A stretch of 64,000 nucleotides of DNA from Dastarcus helophoroides (Eukaryota; Arthropoda; Insecta; Coleoptera; Bothrideridae), in the NCBI GenBank assembly GCA_028583605.1, contig CM053329.1, positions 13,557,001-13,621,000 on the forward strand, given 5' to 3'. A program made the translations under genes and the position numbers. This document shows, piece by piece, positions 22,535-33,980 of the stretch (its first letter is position 1; every line of letters starts with the position of its first letter). Below the pieces are notes generated by a model that saw only the letters and a program-made list of their open reading frames with translations, was not told the origin of the DNA and made no database searches.

Positions 22535-22668
22535 CTTTGTTCCTGAAGAAGCCCCCTACGATGGTGGGCGAAACGTCGAACACTTTTAGTAGTTCTTTGA
22601 CACCGTCCAATCCCGGAAGAAGTATATCCTGTACTGACTCTGGCCGTGGAAGCCTTCGTTATCATATT
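22535..22668 (+). repeat. PLE right terminal direct repeat (pLTR)
   Basis: Copy of 19748-19881 at an offset of 2,787 bp, in the same orientation. Ends …gttatcatatt and is followed by non-matching sequence (tattaacc), while the left copy continues into the ORF. Confidence 0.9.
22538..22582 (+). ncRNA. Hammerhead-ribozyme-like motif in right pLTR
   Basis: Identical in sequence and pairing to 19751-19795: stem I TGTTC/GAACA, CTGAAGA, stem II GCCC/GGGC, GAAA, ACGT. A second motif about 2.79 kb downstream would cut a transcript into unit-length RNA if active. Confidence 0.65.
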
Positions 22669-22716
22669 TATTAACCAATTTTTTAACATTCAGTGTGTAT
22701 AAAATTTGTCTTAAGG

Positions 22717-25700
22717 GGCCGTTCATAAATTACGTAAGAGGTTTTGAGGGCTATTTTGACCCCCTCTCCCCCTATTGTAAGACATCATAAGATTTCAACT
22801 ACTCCCCCCTATCCCTTAATAAAAAAGTTTCGTAAGAAATGTATGCATCAATAAAATACAACTCCGTTGGTTTTAAAAATACCTTTTATTATCATCTTAT
22901 TATCATAAACTCACTTGAATAACATTAATCTTATCAACCTATCACAGTTTTGACCAGAATTAGTTTAGTAAAACCTAAGGTGTTGAAAAAACTAGATAAT
23001 AAATCAAAACTCCAATTATTATTTATCCACGGACAGACTAACCATTCAGATATTGATTCAATTACCGGAATGACTGATTCCTTTTGTTTCTCTTGAGGCT
23101 CTTCAATTTTTTCAATATCAATATCTTCATTGTCGTACCATTCTATATCATGGGTATTACTGTATGATGTAAGACACACGCTCTGTCTAGCACGACGACG
23201 CAATAATTTAATAGAATGAAAATTCTCAGTACGAGCACATTGGTACTTGTGAACTGATTGACGATGGATTTTCACATTTTTATTTGATGCAAAGTACAAT
23301 CCACATGTTGGTCATGTAGGTGCAATCAATTGCGTTTGAACAGTAGGACAATAAAAGTCGTATGGTGTTAAAATAAAATCAGGGCGGCTAGGAAATTCAA
23401 TGTTTAGAGACAATTGCACAAATAAAGGACAAAAATTAGCATTTGCTTGGTCTTTAGGAAGTGGTATATCTAAAGTATGCGCTTGTCGAAGAGGATAAGG
23501 TGGTGAAATAAATCCATCTGGTAATATCATTCGCAAATGACTTCGTAATTTTCCACAGCATCTAAATTCTGTGCATTTGCTAATTTGCAGTAAATACTGA
23601 GATTCTCTTACATGTCTACAGTGCCAATCAGGAGTCCATTCCACTAAACTTCTATCAATATTATCACTACCAGGATCTACGTATTCAGCAACAACTGGCT
23701 TATCATCAATAATTAACTTACTCCATATTTGAGCTAAAATATCACCAGCCATTTTGAAATTTTTGAGTTCAAGTTTATTATCAATTGTACGTCGCTGATC
23801 ATCAAGATGATTACCAAAAGAATCATACGGTAAGACAAGTCCAGATAATTGATGACTCAATGGAGCCATTCTACGCTCTACTCGATTGAAGCAACTTCTT
23901 CCGGGAGCGTTAGTGATAATAAATATAGCATCAAGATCAAATTTACGAAAGTGGGAAACAGCATGAGAGATGACTTGAGGAAAGCGTGAATTTTCATCAG
24001 GTCCTCCGTCAACAGTCATGGTTATAACTGGTTTTATATTATTATAATCTGTTTTGGCCAGAAACTGAAATTCTGCTAGCTCCATAAGATGTTCTAGATC
24101 GATGCTATGAGTGCGTGCAGATGATGACGAATGTTTTTCTGATCTGATTGCAACGTACGTAGGTCCACCGTATGTCACTGCTTCAGGTTTGCCCATTCCA
24201 TCAGTATTAATTTCAATGGCAGCATATACTGAAGGTATTAATTTATGTTTTTCTGCCACCACCCAGTCGTGATCTGGTAGTCGTACTCGATATTCCATAT
24301 GCATCAGAAAGGGTGCTTGTTTTCGTACAGCAGTTTTACCAATTGGAATGCGCGCTTTGTCGTCCTGTGACAAGAAGAAAACCTGAGCAGGCCCAAGCAT
24401 GGAGGCGAGAGACTCGATAGCCCGGATAGGAGCAGTGCAAAATTTATCATCGGGATGGCTTTTGTGTTCATCATTTGTTGCTCTCGCCAGTTTTACCGGA
24501 ACTGTTACTACGTGTTTTTTCCTTGAATTGTAGTAGAACATCTAGGTAAAAGACAAAGATACGTAGCACTTCGTGATAGATTGAAACCTAACGTCTCTAG
24601 TTCTTTGACCAAGTCATCTAGAGTTCTACAGCTTCTTACCATTTTATTTCGGCGTTTCTCATCTGCACCACCTCCAAAGCTCGCAATTTCTGCTAAAACT
24701 TTCAACAGCTCAGGTTGAGCTTCCTCCAAACGAGGGCGACCCACTGTCTCGTGCACATTTAATTGTTGTTTTACAACTGGATTCTTAATAACATCTTTTA
24801 TCAATGCCTGTCTTTTTTTTCTGAAACTTTTTTGATATTCAGCGTTTCGTTTTTTATAAGCAAGTGGTTTTTTAGCTTCACCGAGGTTGTTTTGCAATTT
24901 AGTGATTTCTTGATTGATCTTGAGTCCTCCAAAACCAGAATCCCGACGTAAAATACTTGTATTTAATTCACTCTCCACCAATGAATTTTTTTTTTCAATT
25001 GCATCTTGTACTGGAGTAGGATGACATGTTAATTGTGATTTATCAGGAATCGCCTCTTTTAGAATCAGTCTGTGCGCCATATCGACTTCTCTAGTGCATA
25101 ATGCGACAGAAGAATCTGTTGAGTTTTTGTCCATCAAAGCAAGCGGTCCACCAGACACATTTTGCTGTAAGAAGTGATTTTGATTATAGCTTAGCATACA
25201 CAGCAAAATATGCGTAACTTATAAGTTTATTTAAATAGGATTTTACATATGACAATTACTTAAAGATAATATTAAAATATTGATAATAATATTTTGAACA
25301 AAAAAATTTAGAAATAAAGTGCCAACTAACCTATCTAAAAAAAACCGAGCATGTTGGTTTCTTTTCTTAGCAGCAAGCTGTTTTAAATTATTTATTTTTT
25401 GAGATACAAATTTTCCGAAAGCATTGTCATCATTTTTGAAAACTTCTTTGTTGGTTGTCCAGAATAAATTAGGCTCTTGTTGACAAACCTTTGGTGTTTT
25501 ATCTGGGAAACCTTCTACCCACGCTTTAAATAACAGAGGATGTAAGTATCCAGACATGTTAGATAAAATAAATATTCTAAAAGGAAATGAGGTATATTTT
25601 TGAGATTTCAAGAAATAGGGAAATCCCCGATCAACGAGAACAACAACGAAATAGTAGAAAGTCTAGAAATATTGACAACATATGATTCTTGTAAGATTCA

Positions 25701-25900
25701 ATACTGAGTAAGAGAGATAAAGCACAAATGGCGCTATCCAATAATGCCATTTCTTAGCGCGAAAGTGGTAAAATTTCTAATTCGAAATTTTACGTAATAT
25801 CAAATTCTCTACCCTCCCTCCCTATAGTAAGAAACTATAATATTTAATCAACACCCCCCCCCCCTCATTTAAATATCTTACATAATTTATGAACGGCCCC
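22717..25900 (-). mobile_element. DDE-type DNA transposon of uncertain superfamily (3,184 bp)
   Basis: Inverted termini GGGGCCGTTCATAAATTACG (left) and its inverse at 25877-25900 with one mismatch. The flanks are TTAA (22713-22716) and TAAA (25901-25904), so the target duplication is TTAA with one later change, or TAA. Just inside both ends are C-rich/G-rich tracts (ccccctctccccctattg; accccccccccccc). The interior is one degraded minus-strand coding region. TTAA-class superfamilies (Kolobok, Sola3, piggyBac) or PIF/Harbinger (3-bp TWA target) are the candidates. I could not decide from the protein. Confidence 0.8.
22934..25611 (-). pseudogene. Putative DDE transposase with C-terminal C2H2-like zinc finger (broken)
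   Basis: Read on the minus strand: 25611-25243 (NLFWTTNKEVFKNDDNAFG), 25206-24508 (basic KKRNAEYQKSFRKKRQ and a helical segment), 24541-23312 and 23299-22934. Candidate catalytic blocks in the 409-aa part are FFLSQDDKARIPIG, ITMTVDGGPDENSRF and FNRVERRMAPLS, giving a plausible D…D…E set. A frameshift in an A6 run near 24510 separates the second and third frames. The third and fourth are in the same frame, separated only by TGA at 23312-23314. That codon precedes PTCGLYFASNKNVKIHRQ, so it sits where the first Cys of a C-x2-C-x12-H-x4-H finger is expected. GTTAGT at 25330 and TTACAG at 25165 look like splice sites, but the frames do not join, so an intron is unproven. I recall the family as widespread and uncharacterised in invertebrates. 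Confidence 0.7.
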
Positions 25901-27130
25901 TAAATGACATTTTTTAGTTAATAGCACATCTCACTGGAATACTTGTAACATAAACTTTACATGTACAGCAATTATGAAGAAATTTACCAAGAAATCAGCA
26001 CATATTTGCAGCACAGGTGGTTGGCGGGTCAGTCTGGATTCTCACAGCAGAAGTCGAATCCAAATGGAGTCCAAGCAAATCTTATCTAACCGGCTAAAGG
26101 AATAGCTTGTTTCCGGAATAGCTTTTATACACGTCAAAGGTTTATTGTTTCGACTGGAGTTTATAGCGGTATGGCTAAAATGAATGCTGCATCGTTGACG
26201 CCGTTTTATGTGCTAAATGCACAATAATTAAAAGCGTGTCTTGACTTTACGACCTGTAGAACAACAGGACTACTGCGGAAGTTCTAAACTGGATGAGAAG
26301 AATGAATAATTGTGATCTCATAATTCTTAACAAAGAAATTTGACTTTATACGTACTTTGAAAGATGCTATCTGATGTCTTCCTTTTGTTGATTTTATTTT
26401 ACTGATTGAAGCTGTATATTTTAATGGACTTCTGCATTTGTGAATAGCACATTATTTTTTTTTATTCTTGATATTGGATTTAGATAATTTTTAAGAAATA
26501 GATAAATGCTTTGACAATTAATTTTTTATATGAGCTTAGGATTCCAAGCGAGTTATCAATTTTAATGAAAGCATTGTTTTATTAAAAAATCGCTTAAATT
26601 GTATGTCCATGCATGCGCTAGTCGCTTAGTCTAGTCAACCTACTATTTGTTAAGCATAACAGAACAATGAGTCAATAAATTAGCCATCACATGTATCAAC
26701 TATCGGTATTGTATGCTAATTAAATATTTAATTATACATTTAGATGGACTCTTGTTAAAACGAACTGCGTGTAATTATCCTGCTCATAACAGTTATGGTA
26801 GGACATGAATTGAAATTCCTAAGCTTTGTTGCTACACGCAGAAAATGATCGGAATGTACTTTCTAAACATTCGTTTCCATCATTTTTTTTAAGCGTCTTA
26901 TACAAGCTAGAACCCTCATTGAATTAATAAAAATTTAACATGACAAAACAAATGGTTTTAACTAATTACATCGGTACTATCGAAATTTCAAAATGTTGAT
27001 CCTTTCTCGGCACTTATACATTAAAGTCGAAATTTTTGAAAAATAAGTTACACATTTTAAGACGAACTTAATGTTAATCTGTTCTTATTCCGTTTACGAG
27101 GAGAAGCAAGCTCCCACTCTCAATGGAATA
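25901..27130. other. Intergenic, nothing recognised
   Basis: A+T-rich unique-looking DNA with no ORF over 60 codons of recognisable type, no TIRs and no RNA signature seen. Confidence 0.5.
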
Positions 27131-29621
27131 CACCAATACCTCACTTTGCGTCGGGGTTACGTTCTAAAAAAACACGACGCAAATTGAAACGACGCAAAGT
27201 AATTTAAGATTTTCTATAACAAACCATGTAAAGATCGAAGATAGGTTCCAGGGTTACGAAAATACTACTATTTAAAAAGAAAATTGAACAAAGTAAACAT
27301 TTAAAAAACAAAAATATTATAAAATTTTATTACATACATACAAAAAACAAAAAAAAACGTATTCAATTAAAACAAAATAAACTATTCAATTAATTTATGA
27401 AAAACAAAATTAAAATTAATCACTGTCTGATGAGTCCATAGTGACTGTTGTCGTAAGTTGGCTTTCTTTCACAAAAAATTGCTCCAATGTTTGCTGAACA
27501 GCTTTTTTTTTTAAACGTAAAATAAATTTCCTTGTAGCAATTGATATTCGTAGCTACCGCCTGGAACACTTTAAAACTCCTTCCGTTGTCAGGATCGTTT
27601 TTTAAAAAAATCTCCATAGCTTCGTCAATCAAACACATCGCTTTGGAAATTTTGAGGTTAAATTTTGTTCTTCGTAGATTTCTATTGAACGGTCACTGTC
27701 ATCTTCTTCATTAGCAAATTGCAATTCCAGTTGCAATAGTTCTTCATTAGAGAATTTTTCGTTGTGCGAGGTTAGCAATTCATTTATGTCAGTCTCCTCC
27801 ATACCCTCAAAATTAGACTCTCTAACTAAATTAGAAATTTCATGACGAACAGCTGGTGTATCATCAACTTCTGTAGCGCATATTCGGTGAACACATTCAA
27901 GCCATATTTTGCGCGAAACACCATTCATGCAAGATGGTTTAATCTCCTCCCATGAATCGGAAATAATTTCTATGGCTTTCATAATGTTGAACTTTTTCCA
28001 AAACTCTAGCATGGTAGGCTTATTTTGTCCATCAGTCTCACTTAAAAAAAGTTTAAATGTTCGTCGAAGGTAATAACTTTTAAAAGTCGATATTACTCCC
28101 TGATACATCGGCTGAATAACTGGTGTAGTATTAGGCGCCAAAAATACAAGTTTCACGTTTTCTGACAACTCATCAACATAAACTGGGTGGCCAGAAGCAT
28201 GGTCTACTAGGACCAAAGCCTTGAAGTTTAAGTTTTCCTTGTTGCATTAAGCTTTAATTTATGGAATAGCACAAGTTGAAACCCAGTTTTAAAATAATGA
28301 TCTTGTCATCCATGCTTTTTTATTTGGTCGTCAGTGGACAGGAAGCAGATTCTTTGAATAACCTTTCATATCTCTTGGATTTTCTGATAAATGAGAAATA
28401 GTTTAAATTTGAAATCACCATTTGCATTACCACCAAGAAGAAGAGTCAGTCTATCCTAGCTAGCTTTAAATCCTGGGGCAGATTTTTTTGTTTTAGATAT
28501 GAAAGTTCTGTTAGGTAGACGTTTCCAAAATAACCCAGTCTCGTCGACATTAAAGACCTGTTTCGGATCATAGCCACCTTCATGAGTTAATGCTTTTAAC
28601 TCTATTGGGTAGCGTTCTGCAGCAGTTTAATCAGCGCTAGCTGCTTCGCCTTTAAGAGCAATGCTGTGCAGATTTGCTCGAACCTTGAATATCTCAAACC
28701 AGCCCTGACTAGCTTCAAATGTTTCATTCTTGTCTGTATTACTACCTCTAGCATTATCGTTGGATACTGCTTTACTTTTTATGTCATCAAATAAGCTTTT
28801 TGCTTTCGTCTGAATTACGATTTTACTTAATGGTATTCTCTGCGCAACTTGATTTTCAATCCAAATAGAAAGCAAGGACTCCGTTTTGATTATCAAAGAA
28901 CTCCTTGTACGGGTCATCGTTTTAGCATCTAATGATGTTGCAGATTTTGCAGCCTCTCTTATTTTATCCCCATCTCGATCTCTAATAGTTCTGACAGTTG
29001 TTGCAGCCAGACCAACAGCTTTTGCTACCTCCCCAGCCTTCTCTCCCTTATCAAATCGTCGCAGAATATCTAATTTTGTCTCCAAGCTGACAGTTTTTTT
29101 TTATTTTCCGTAATTCTACCAGCAAAGCCCTTTCCACTCATTTGGCTAAAAAAATTACAAGTGTATGTAAAAAAATATAACTCTGCCAATAAATAAATTG
29201 GAAAAATATTTACCTCTTTTTGCAACCAGAAACAACCCGTAAAAATTTATTATTCTCTTTTAAAAAAAGCACAACACACTAATTGAAACGTTACAAAAAG
29301 CACAACACACTACATAATTGAAACTGACTCTAAAATTAGCAAAACAAAGTGAAAATTAAACTGTATTAAAATTGCGTCGATTTTCTGTTAGAAAGGGAAT
29401 CCCCGAGTTTTGATGGCATGGCGCAATTAGAAACAAAAGTGGTGCCATCTTTTAGAAAAAAAGAAAATTTCAAATAATGTCAAAAGAAAAATTAAAGACT
29501 CGAACCCAAAACAACGCAACCTTGAAAATCTAACGACGCACAGTGAGAATTAGTACTAATTAAGCAGCGACGCAACTTCGAAAAAATGCAAAACGAAGCG
29601 ACGCAAAGCGAGGTATTGGTG
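27131..29621 (-). mobile_element. Tigger/pogo-like DNA transposon 1 (2,491 bp)
   Basis: TIRs CACCAATACCTCACTTTGCG at the left and the inverse at 29599-29621 (one mismatch in 23 bp). TA lies directly outside both ends (27129-27130, 29622-29623), the Tc1/mariner-superfamily target. The subterminal region repeats gacgcaaa/ttgcgtc words several times. The interior is a degraded minus-strand CENP-B-like transposase gene. Confidence 0.88.
27420..29085 (-). pseudogene. Tigger-like transposase (CENP-B/DDE1 type), broken
   Basis: From 29085: METKLDILRRFDKGEKAGEV, a psq-type helix-turn-helix. Next are SIWIENQVAQRIPLSK and GWFEIFKVRANLHSIALKGE (CENP-B-type second HTH) up to an in-frame TAA at 28627-28629. 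The same frame continues with ERYPIELKAL and FNVDETGLFWKRLPN, which holds the first catalytic Asp. The middle (about 28470-28220) is badly degraded. 28216-27629 carries VLVDHASGHP (Asp of the usual LDNAPGHP block kept), APNTTPVIQPMYQGVI and FKSYYLRRTF of the DDE1 domain; the final catalytic Asp position QPMDQG reads QPMYQG, so it is lost. 27638-27420 is the C-terminal tail in a shifted frame. Clearly a dead copy of a domesticable transposase family; not a host CENP-B gene because the TIRs enclose it. Confidence 0.88.
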
Positions 29622-29654
29622 TACAGAAACAATTTTCCAATGAAATTCTAAGGG

Positions 29655-29840
29655 ATCTTACTAGACCAAAAACTAAATTGGAACACTCATTTGGAAATAA
29701 CCACATTGGCAGCATGGAACTGTCGTAGACTTGTAGGAAAGACATGACATGGTGGCTGAAACTCAAAATGATATTTTGAACGGTGGTAAAGCCCACAGTC
29801 ATCTATGCCTCAATGGTGGCCAAAAACAGAACAATAAGGA
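29655..29840 (+). mobile_element. LINE RT C-terminal fragment
   Basis: Plus-strand frame from 29660 reads LDQKLNWNTHLE and AAWNCRRLVGKT. After a frame change it reads TVVKPTVIYASMVA. This matches the order of the post-YADD region of Jockey-like RTs (LDRKLTWxxH…CRRxxGKTWG…VVRPxxTYGSLVW). Several stops and a shift; about 180 bp survive. Match is from memory of the family. Confidence 0.6.
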
Positions 29841-29867
29841 CGAACAGGACGATAAACATAGTGAATC

Positions 29868-30352
29868 GGCCCCAGAAAGATATCTGGATCATTTTTTAAG
29901 AGTGTGTTGCTACTAATGAGATTCTTTGATCCTGCAAGTTTCAGATCTCTATCTATTTTAGTTTTTGAAAAAATCGAAAAAATTCTAAAAAAAATCGAAA
30001 AGTAGAAAAATTTTTTTTTCTCAAAAACTACTTAACCGAATTAAATAAAATTTAGAAACAAGATAGAAATATATATAGGCTATATTCCAAAAAATTGACA
30101 GTCTATAATCATTATGTTATTTAGGAAAAACGGGCAATTTTTTTCAAAATTATTTTTTCTTTATGATAACGTTCTAGAACAATTTTGAAACTAATTTTTG
30201 TTTATGTCTTTTTGATGTAGAATACCCTTGCAAATTCTGAAACTGATCAAAAAAGTACGCCATATTGAAAGAAAAATAAAAACTGATTTTTTTATTAAAA
30301 AATTGATTTATATTTCAATTTCAGGAATATTGGGCTCATCTCAGAGAGTATA
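29868..30352. repeat. Dispersed repeat X, left part (first unit)
   Basis: Shares cggccccagaaagatatctg, tgatcctgcaagtttcagat and ttctcaaaaactacttaacc phrases with 44716-45150. Non-coding. Interrupted at about 30352 by the LINE, and resumes at about 33451. Confidence 0.75.
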
Positions 30353-33300
30353 TAAATAAATAAATAAATAAATAAATAACACGTTTATTTCCAACAGGTA
30401 CACACCCAATTACAGGAAACATTTAAACTATTAAAATACAAAAGTAAATGAAATTATACGGTACAGAACATTAATGTATATGTATCTTAAATTATATTCG
30501 GCTTTCCAGATATGTGCTGATTATAGTTTTTAATTGGTCATAATTAATATCACAATAATTCGAAATGCTATTGAATATATTACACATGTTATATATTGGT
30601 GATCTACGCATAATGTTTGTACGGAAATTTCGACAATAAAAACAGTTATTTCCACGAGAATTCTGCCGAGGAACCAAAAAACAAATCTTATTAATCAAAG
30701 ACAATATTATTATGCAGTAGGTTATATAAAAACGTTAATACAATACAATTTCTCCTATTGCATAAAGAATTCATGTTAAACACATCTAGCAAAATTCTAG
30801 TGTCAATACCTCTATCAGGATAAAAACCCTGGGACTTGAAAAACATAAATTTCAAAAATTTTCTTTGAGTCGACTCAATTAGCCCTATATTATTTTGGTA
30901 AATAGGATACCATATTAAAGTTGCATATTCTAACTTAGATCTAATATACGAAAAATACAGTACTTGCAAACTTCTAATATTTGAAAAACAATTCCAGTTT
31001 CGCCTAAAAAAACCAAGTAACTTGTGAGCGGATTTAGTGGTATGATAGATATGGCTCGAAAAGCTAAGTTTGTCGTCGAATACAACTCCCAGATCTTTCA
31101 GTTCGGAGCATCTTTCCGGGGTGTAATTACTGATATTATAGTCCAATAATATATAATTCCGTTTGCGAGTAAAAGTTACTGTTTTGCATTTGGATATATT
31201 TAATTTTAAGAAATTATTATTGCACCAGCTTAAAATTCTATTTAGTTGTTCTTGTAAGTAAAAGCAATCGCTAATATTAGTAATGTTATTGTAGATTTTT
31301 AGATCGTCTGCAAATAGCAAATGATCGCATTCAATGACAGAAGTTATGTCATTAATAAAAATTAAAAAGAGTAATGGGCCTAGATTTGATCCCTGTGGAA
31401 CTCCGGAAGTTGTTATATATCTCTGAGATTTGTGGCTTCCATATTCGACAAATTGTTTTCTGGAAGACAGGTAGGATGTGAACAGTAATATTAAATCCTC
31501 AGTGAAACCAAAACCCTTTAACTTGGATAGTAGTAAATAATGATCTATTTGATCAAAAGCTTTCTGTATATATGTGTAAACTACATCAACCTGCCCTCCT
31601 AGATCCAAATTGTCGCATATAAAGTCACTTATGGTTGCTAAATTTGTGACTGTTGATCTTTTTAACATAAAACCATGTTGATTTGGTGATATTACTGGAC
31701 CGACATGGGTGTAAATGTTATTATATAAAATCATTTCAAATACCTTAGCAAAATTACATAAAATAGCTACAGCTCTATAATTTGTAATCATCGATGCATC
31801 TCCTGATTTTAGGATCGGACATATTCTAGTAGTTTTCCATATATCCGGAAATTTAGTTGTTTTTATAATAAGATTGTACAAAATACATAGTGGAGATGCA
31901 AACACGTTAGCACAGTCTTTAATCACTACATTAGGAATGTTATCTATGTCAGCGGTCATCTTATTTTTCAATTTTTTTATTGATTGCAAGATATCATCTT
32001 CTGTAATTCGTATTAAATTGATTTTACTGGATGAAAATGAAAAATCTTTATTAATATTTTCTGGATTGGAATTTATGTAAACACTAGCAAAGTATTTTGC
32101 AAAACCATCCACTACTGCTTGAGGTGAGTCGATAGTTTCTTTATCAATAATCATACTTCTAGGAATTCGAGAACGACTCTTTTTCAATTGCACAAATGAC
32201 CAAAATTTAGTTGGATTACGTGTGATTTCATCTTCCGCTATTGAAATGTGATTTTGGTAAGCAGAATCCATTTGCCGCTTAACTTCTGCCCTTAGAGTTT
32301 TATACAGATTAAGGTAATGATCATTTTCAAATTTTTTAAAATTCTTATAAGCAACTTCTTTACATCGCAGCGTGTTCTTAATTTTTGTAGTAAACCAGGG
32401 TGGAAAAGTTCTATTCTTTTTTCTGTATTTTGGCACACATTCATCCATAATTCCGTATAATATTGTATAAAAAGTTTCACATGCGTCATTAACATCTATG
32501 TAGGATTGCAATTGTGACCAGTCAGTGTGGTATATTTGATTGTATAATTGAGGAAAATTAGCTCGCCTGAAGTTATAAGCCCTACAGTCCGTATTGAAAG
32601 AAAAATTCTCTGTACGAATTGTGTTCAACTGAAAGTTCATAATTAATGATGGATGATGAAAATCTTCTGTAACAAATGGTAATTCGTCCCTACTAACCTC
32701 ACAACTGAAATTTCCAATGATCAAATCTAACATTCTGCCGTTTGCGTTCAATACCGTATTATATTGCTTCATATCTAGGAATGCCATGAAATGTTTTATT
32801 AATCTAACCTTAGTATCACCTAGATCAGTAGTGTATCTATTTAAATTGAAATCACCACAAATTAATGTTTTACAATTTTTTTGAAAAACCGTTAAGTTTT
32901 CAAAAGCATCAAAAAATAGTTCATAAATTACCGTTGGTGTAGAAGGCGGGATATAAATAGCAAAAACAAATAAAACAGTACTATTAACAATTACCTCGCA
33001 TCCAATGATATCTATACTAGGTACCACATCAGCAATACCACTTAAATTGAGTTTAGTAACATTAAAGTTGCTTTTAACCGCAATCATCACCCCACCTCCT
33101 CTATGATGTCCAGTAGCTTCCAGATTACGATCAGTTCTAAATACTAAATAAGAAGAAGGAAGTACTTCTTGGCTGCTAATGTCTTCAGAAAGTCCAGTCT
33201 CTGTTATAAGCACACAGTCGTATTCAACTATTGCCGCAGCATTGAAAAAGTTTTGTACTTTCGTTCTAAGCCCGTTTACATTTTGATAGTAGCAGTGAAA

Positions 33301-33450
33301 GTTGATATCAGAATTGTAATTGGATGTACCTCTCAGTTTAAATTCTTGATAGTAGGAATGCCATTTGTATACACGATTTTAATGTTTGTGTCACCTGCAT
33401 GTTTTCTCTCTTCCAATTCCGATTTAACTCGTCGATATTGTTCAATTTGT
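30353..33450 (-). mobile_element. CR1/Jockey-type LINE, 5'-truncated
   Basis: Minus-strand element whose 3' end is a (TAAA)n tail at 30353-30379. It encodes endonuclease and RT in one long frame. It splits dispersed repeat X: the left flank matches 44716-45165 and the right flank matches 45166 onward. A TATATA-like duplication is plausible at the two edges (…gagTATATAaat / …taaTATATActa). The 5' end lies a few residues into or before the endonuclease, so ORF1 is absent. Confidence 0.88.
30691..33381 (-). pseudogene. LINE endonuclease-reverse transcriptase (ORF2), nearly full length
   Basis: Open from about 33381, without a convincing ATG; HCYYQNVNGLRTKVQNFF marks the start of the APE endonuclease. 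Then LITETGLSED (catalytic Glu), ICGDFNLNRY (Asp/Asn) and FHHPSLIMNF (His region). RT: NYRAVAILCNFAKVFE, PNQHGFMLKRSTVTNL, VYTYIQKAFDQIDH (motif A), TTSGVPQGSNLGPLLF (motif B), LLFADDLKIYNN (FADD intact), LKDLGVVFDDKLSF. In motif A the usual TDFSKAFD reads TYIQKAFD, so the catalytic Asp codon has become TAT. A one-base shift near 30700 moves the last ~65 residues (CFLVPRQNSRGNNCFYCRNF, in 30704-30492) out of frame. The endonuclease nicks target DNA and the RT primes from it. Good 840-aa body but inactive. Confidence 0.9.
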
Positions 33451-33980
33451 TAATATATACTAATAAGGTAATTTAACTTTGCAAGTTTCAAGGTTATATT
33501 TATTTATTTTTTTGGAAAAATTCAAAAAATAGGAAAATATTTTTTTCTCAAATCACGTAAAACCAGTTTCAATGAAATTTGAAAATATTAGAGAGGTATA
33601 TGAATGCTTTACTCAAAAAAATAACTATTAACTTCTTTATAACCTTAATAATAATTATTAGGGACGTTCTAGAGCAGTTTTAGAGTTATCTTTCTTAATG
33701 TGTTTTTTGATGTAGAATAATCTCTCGAATCCTTAAATTAATTCAACATCGATTTATTTCAATGTGTTTTATATCATTGAAGCAACAGAAACAAAATATT
33801 CAAAAAAATTATGAGATTTTTTTTTACTAAAATGTTGTAATAAGTATATTAAAAAAATAAATTATAAACTAGATATATTAAGATCTTGATAATGTTACTT
33901 AATATATTTTTTACATTTTAAAATACCAATATAATATAATCTACAATAATTAATCAATATGCTTGTAAAATGGTTTAATC
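33451..33980. repeat. Dispersed repeat X, right part (second unit)
   Basis: Follows 45166-45765: tttgcaagtttc, aaaatatttttttctcaaat, gtaaaaccagtttcaatgaa and tatattagagaggtata-like phrases in the same order. Non-coding. Confidence 0.7.

Larger units (their letters stand above)
19748..22668 (+). mobile_element. Penelope-like element (PLE)
   Basis: Bounded by two 134-bp direct repeats (19748-19881 and 22535-22668) that differ at about one base, playing the role of PLE pseudo-LTRs. Between them is an RT plus GIY-YIG endonuclease reading frame with one frameshift and one nonsense codon, followed by three tandem ~85-90-bp repeats. The order RT then GIY-YIG, plus hammerhead-like motifs in the terminal repeats, is characteristic of canonical (endonuclease-plus) Penelope-like elements. 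Total length 2,921 bp, close to a complete single unit. No clear target duplication was found at the edges. Confidence 0.9.

Noticed and set aside
24763..24951. 62-aa plus-strand ORF
   Set aside because: Antisense shadow of the basic region of the DDE transposase.
25165..25330. Intron joining the first two frames of the DDE transposase (GTTAGT…TTACAG)
   Set aside because: Splice-like sites are present but joining them leaves the second exon out of frame; kept only as a possibility.
27131..29621. Host CENP-B-like gene
   Set aside because: The coding sequence is broken and enclosed by TIRs with TA duplications, so it is a Tigger/pogo transposon.
29560..29802. 80-aa minus-strand ORF
   Set aside because: Antisense to the LINE RT fragment at 29655-29840 and overlapping the Tigger right end.
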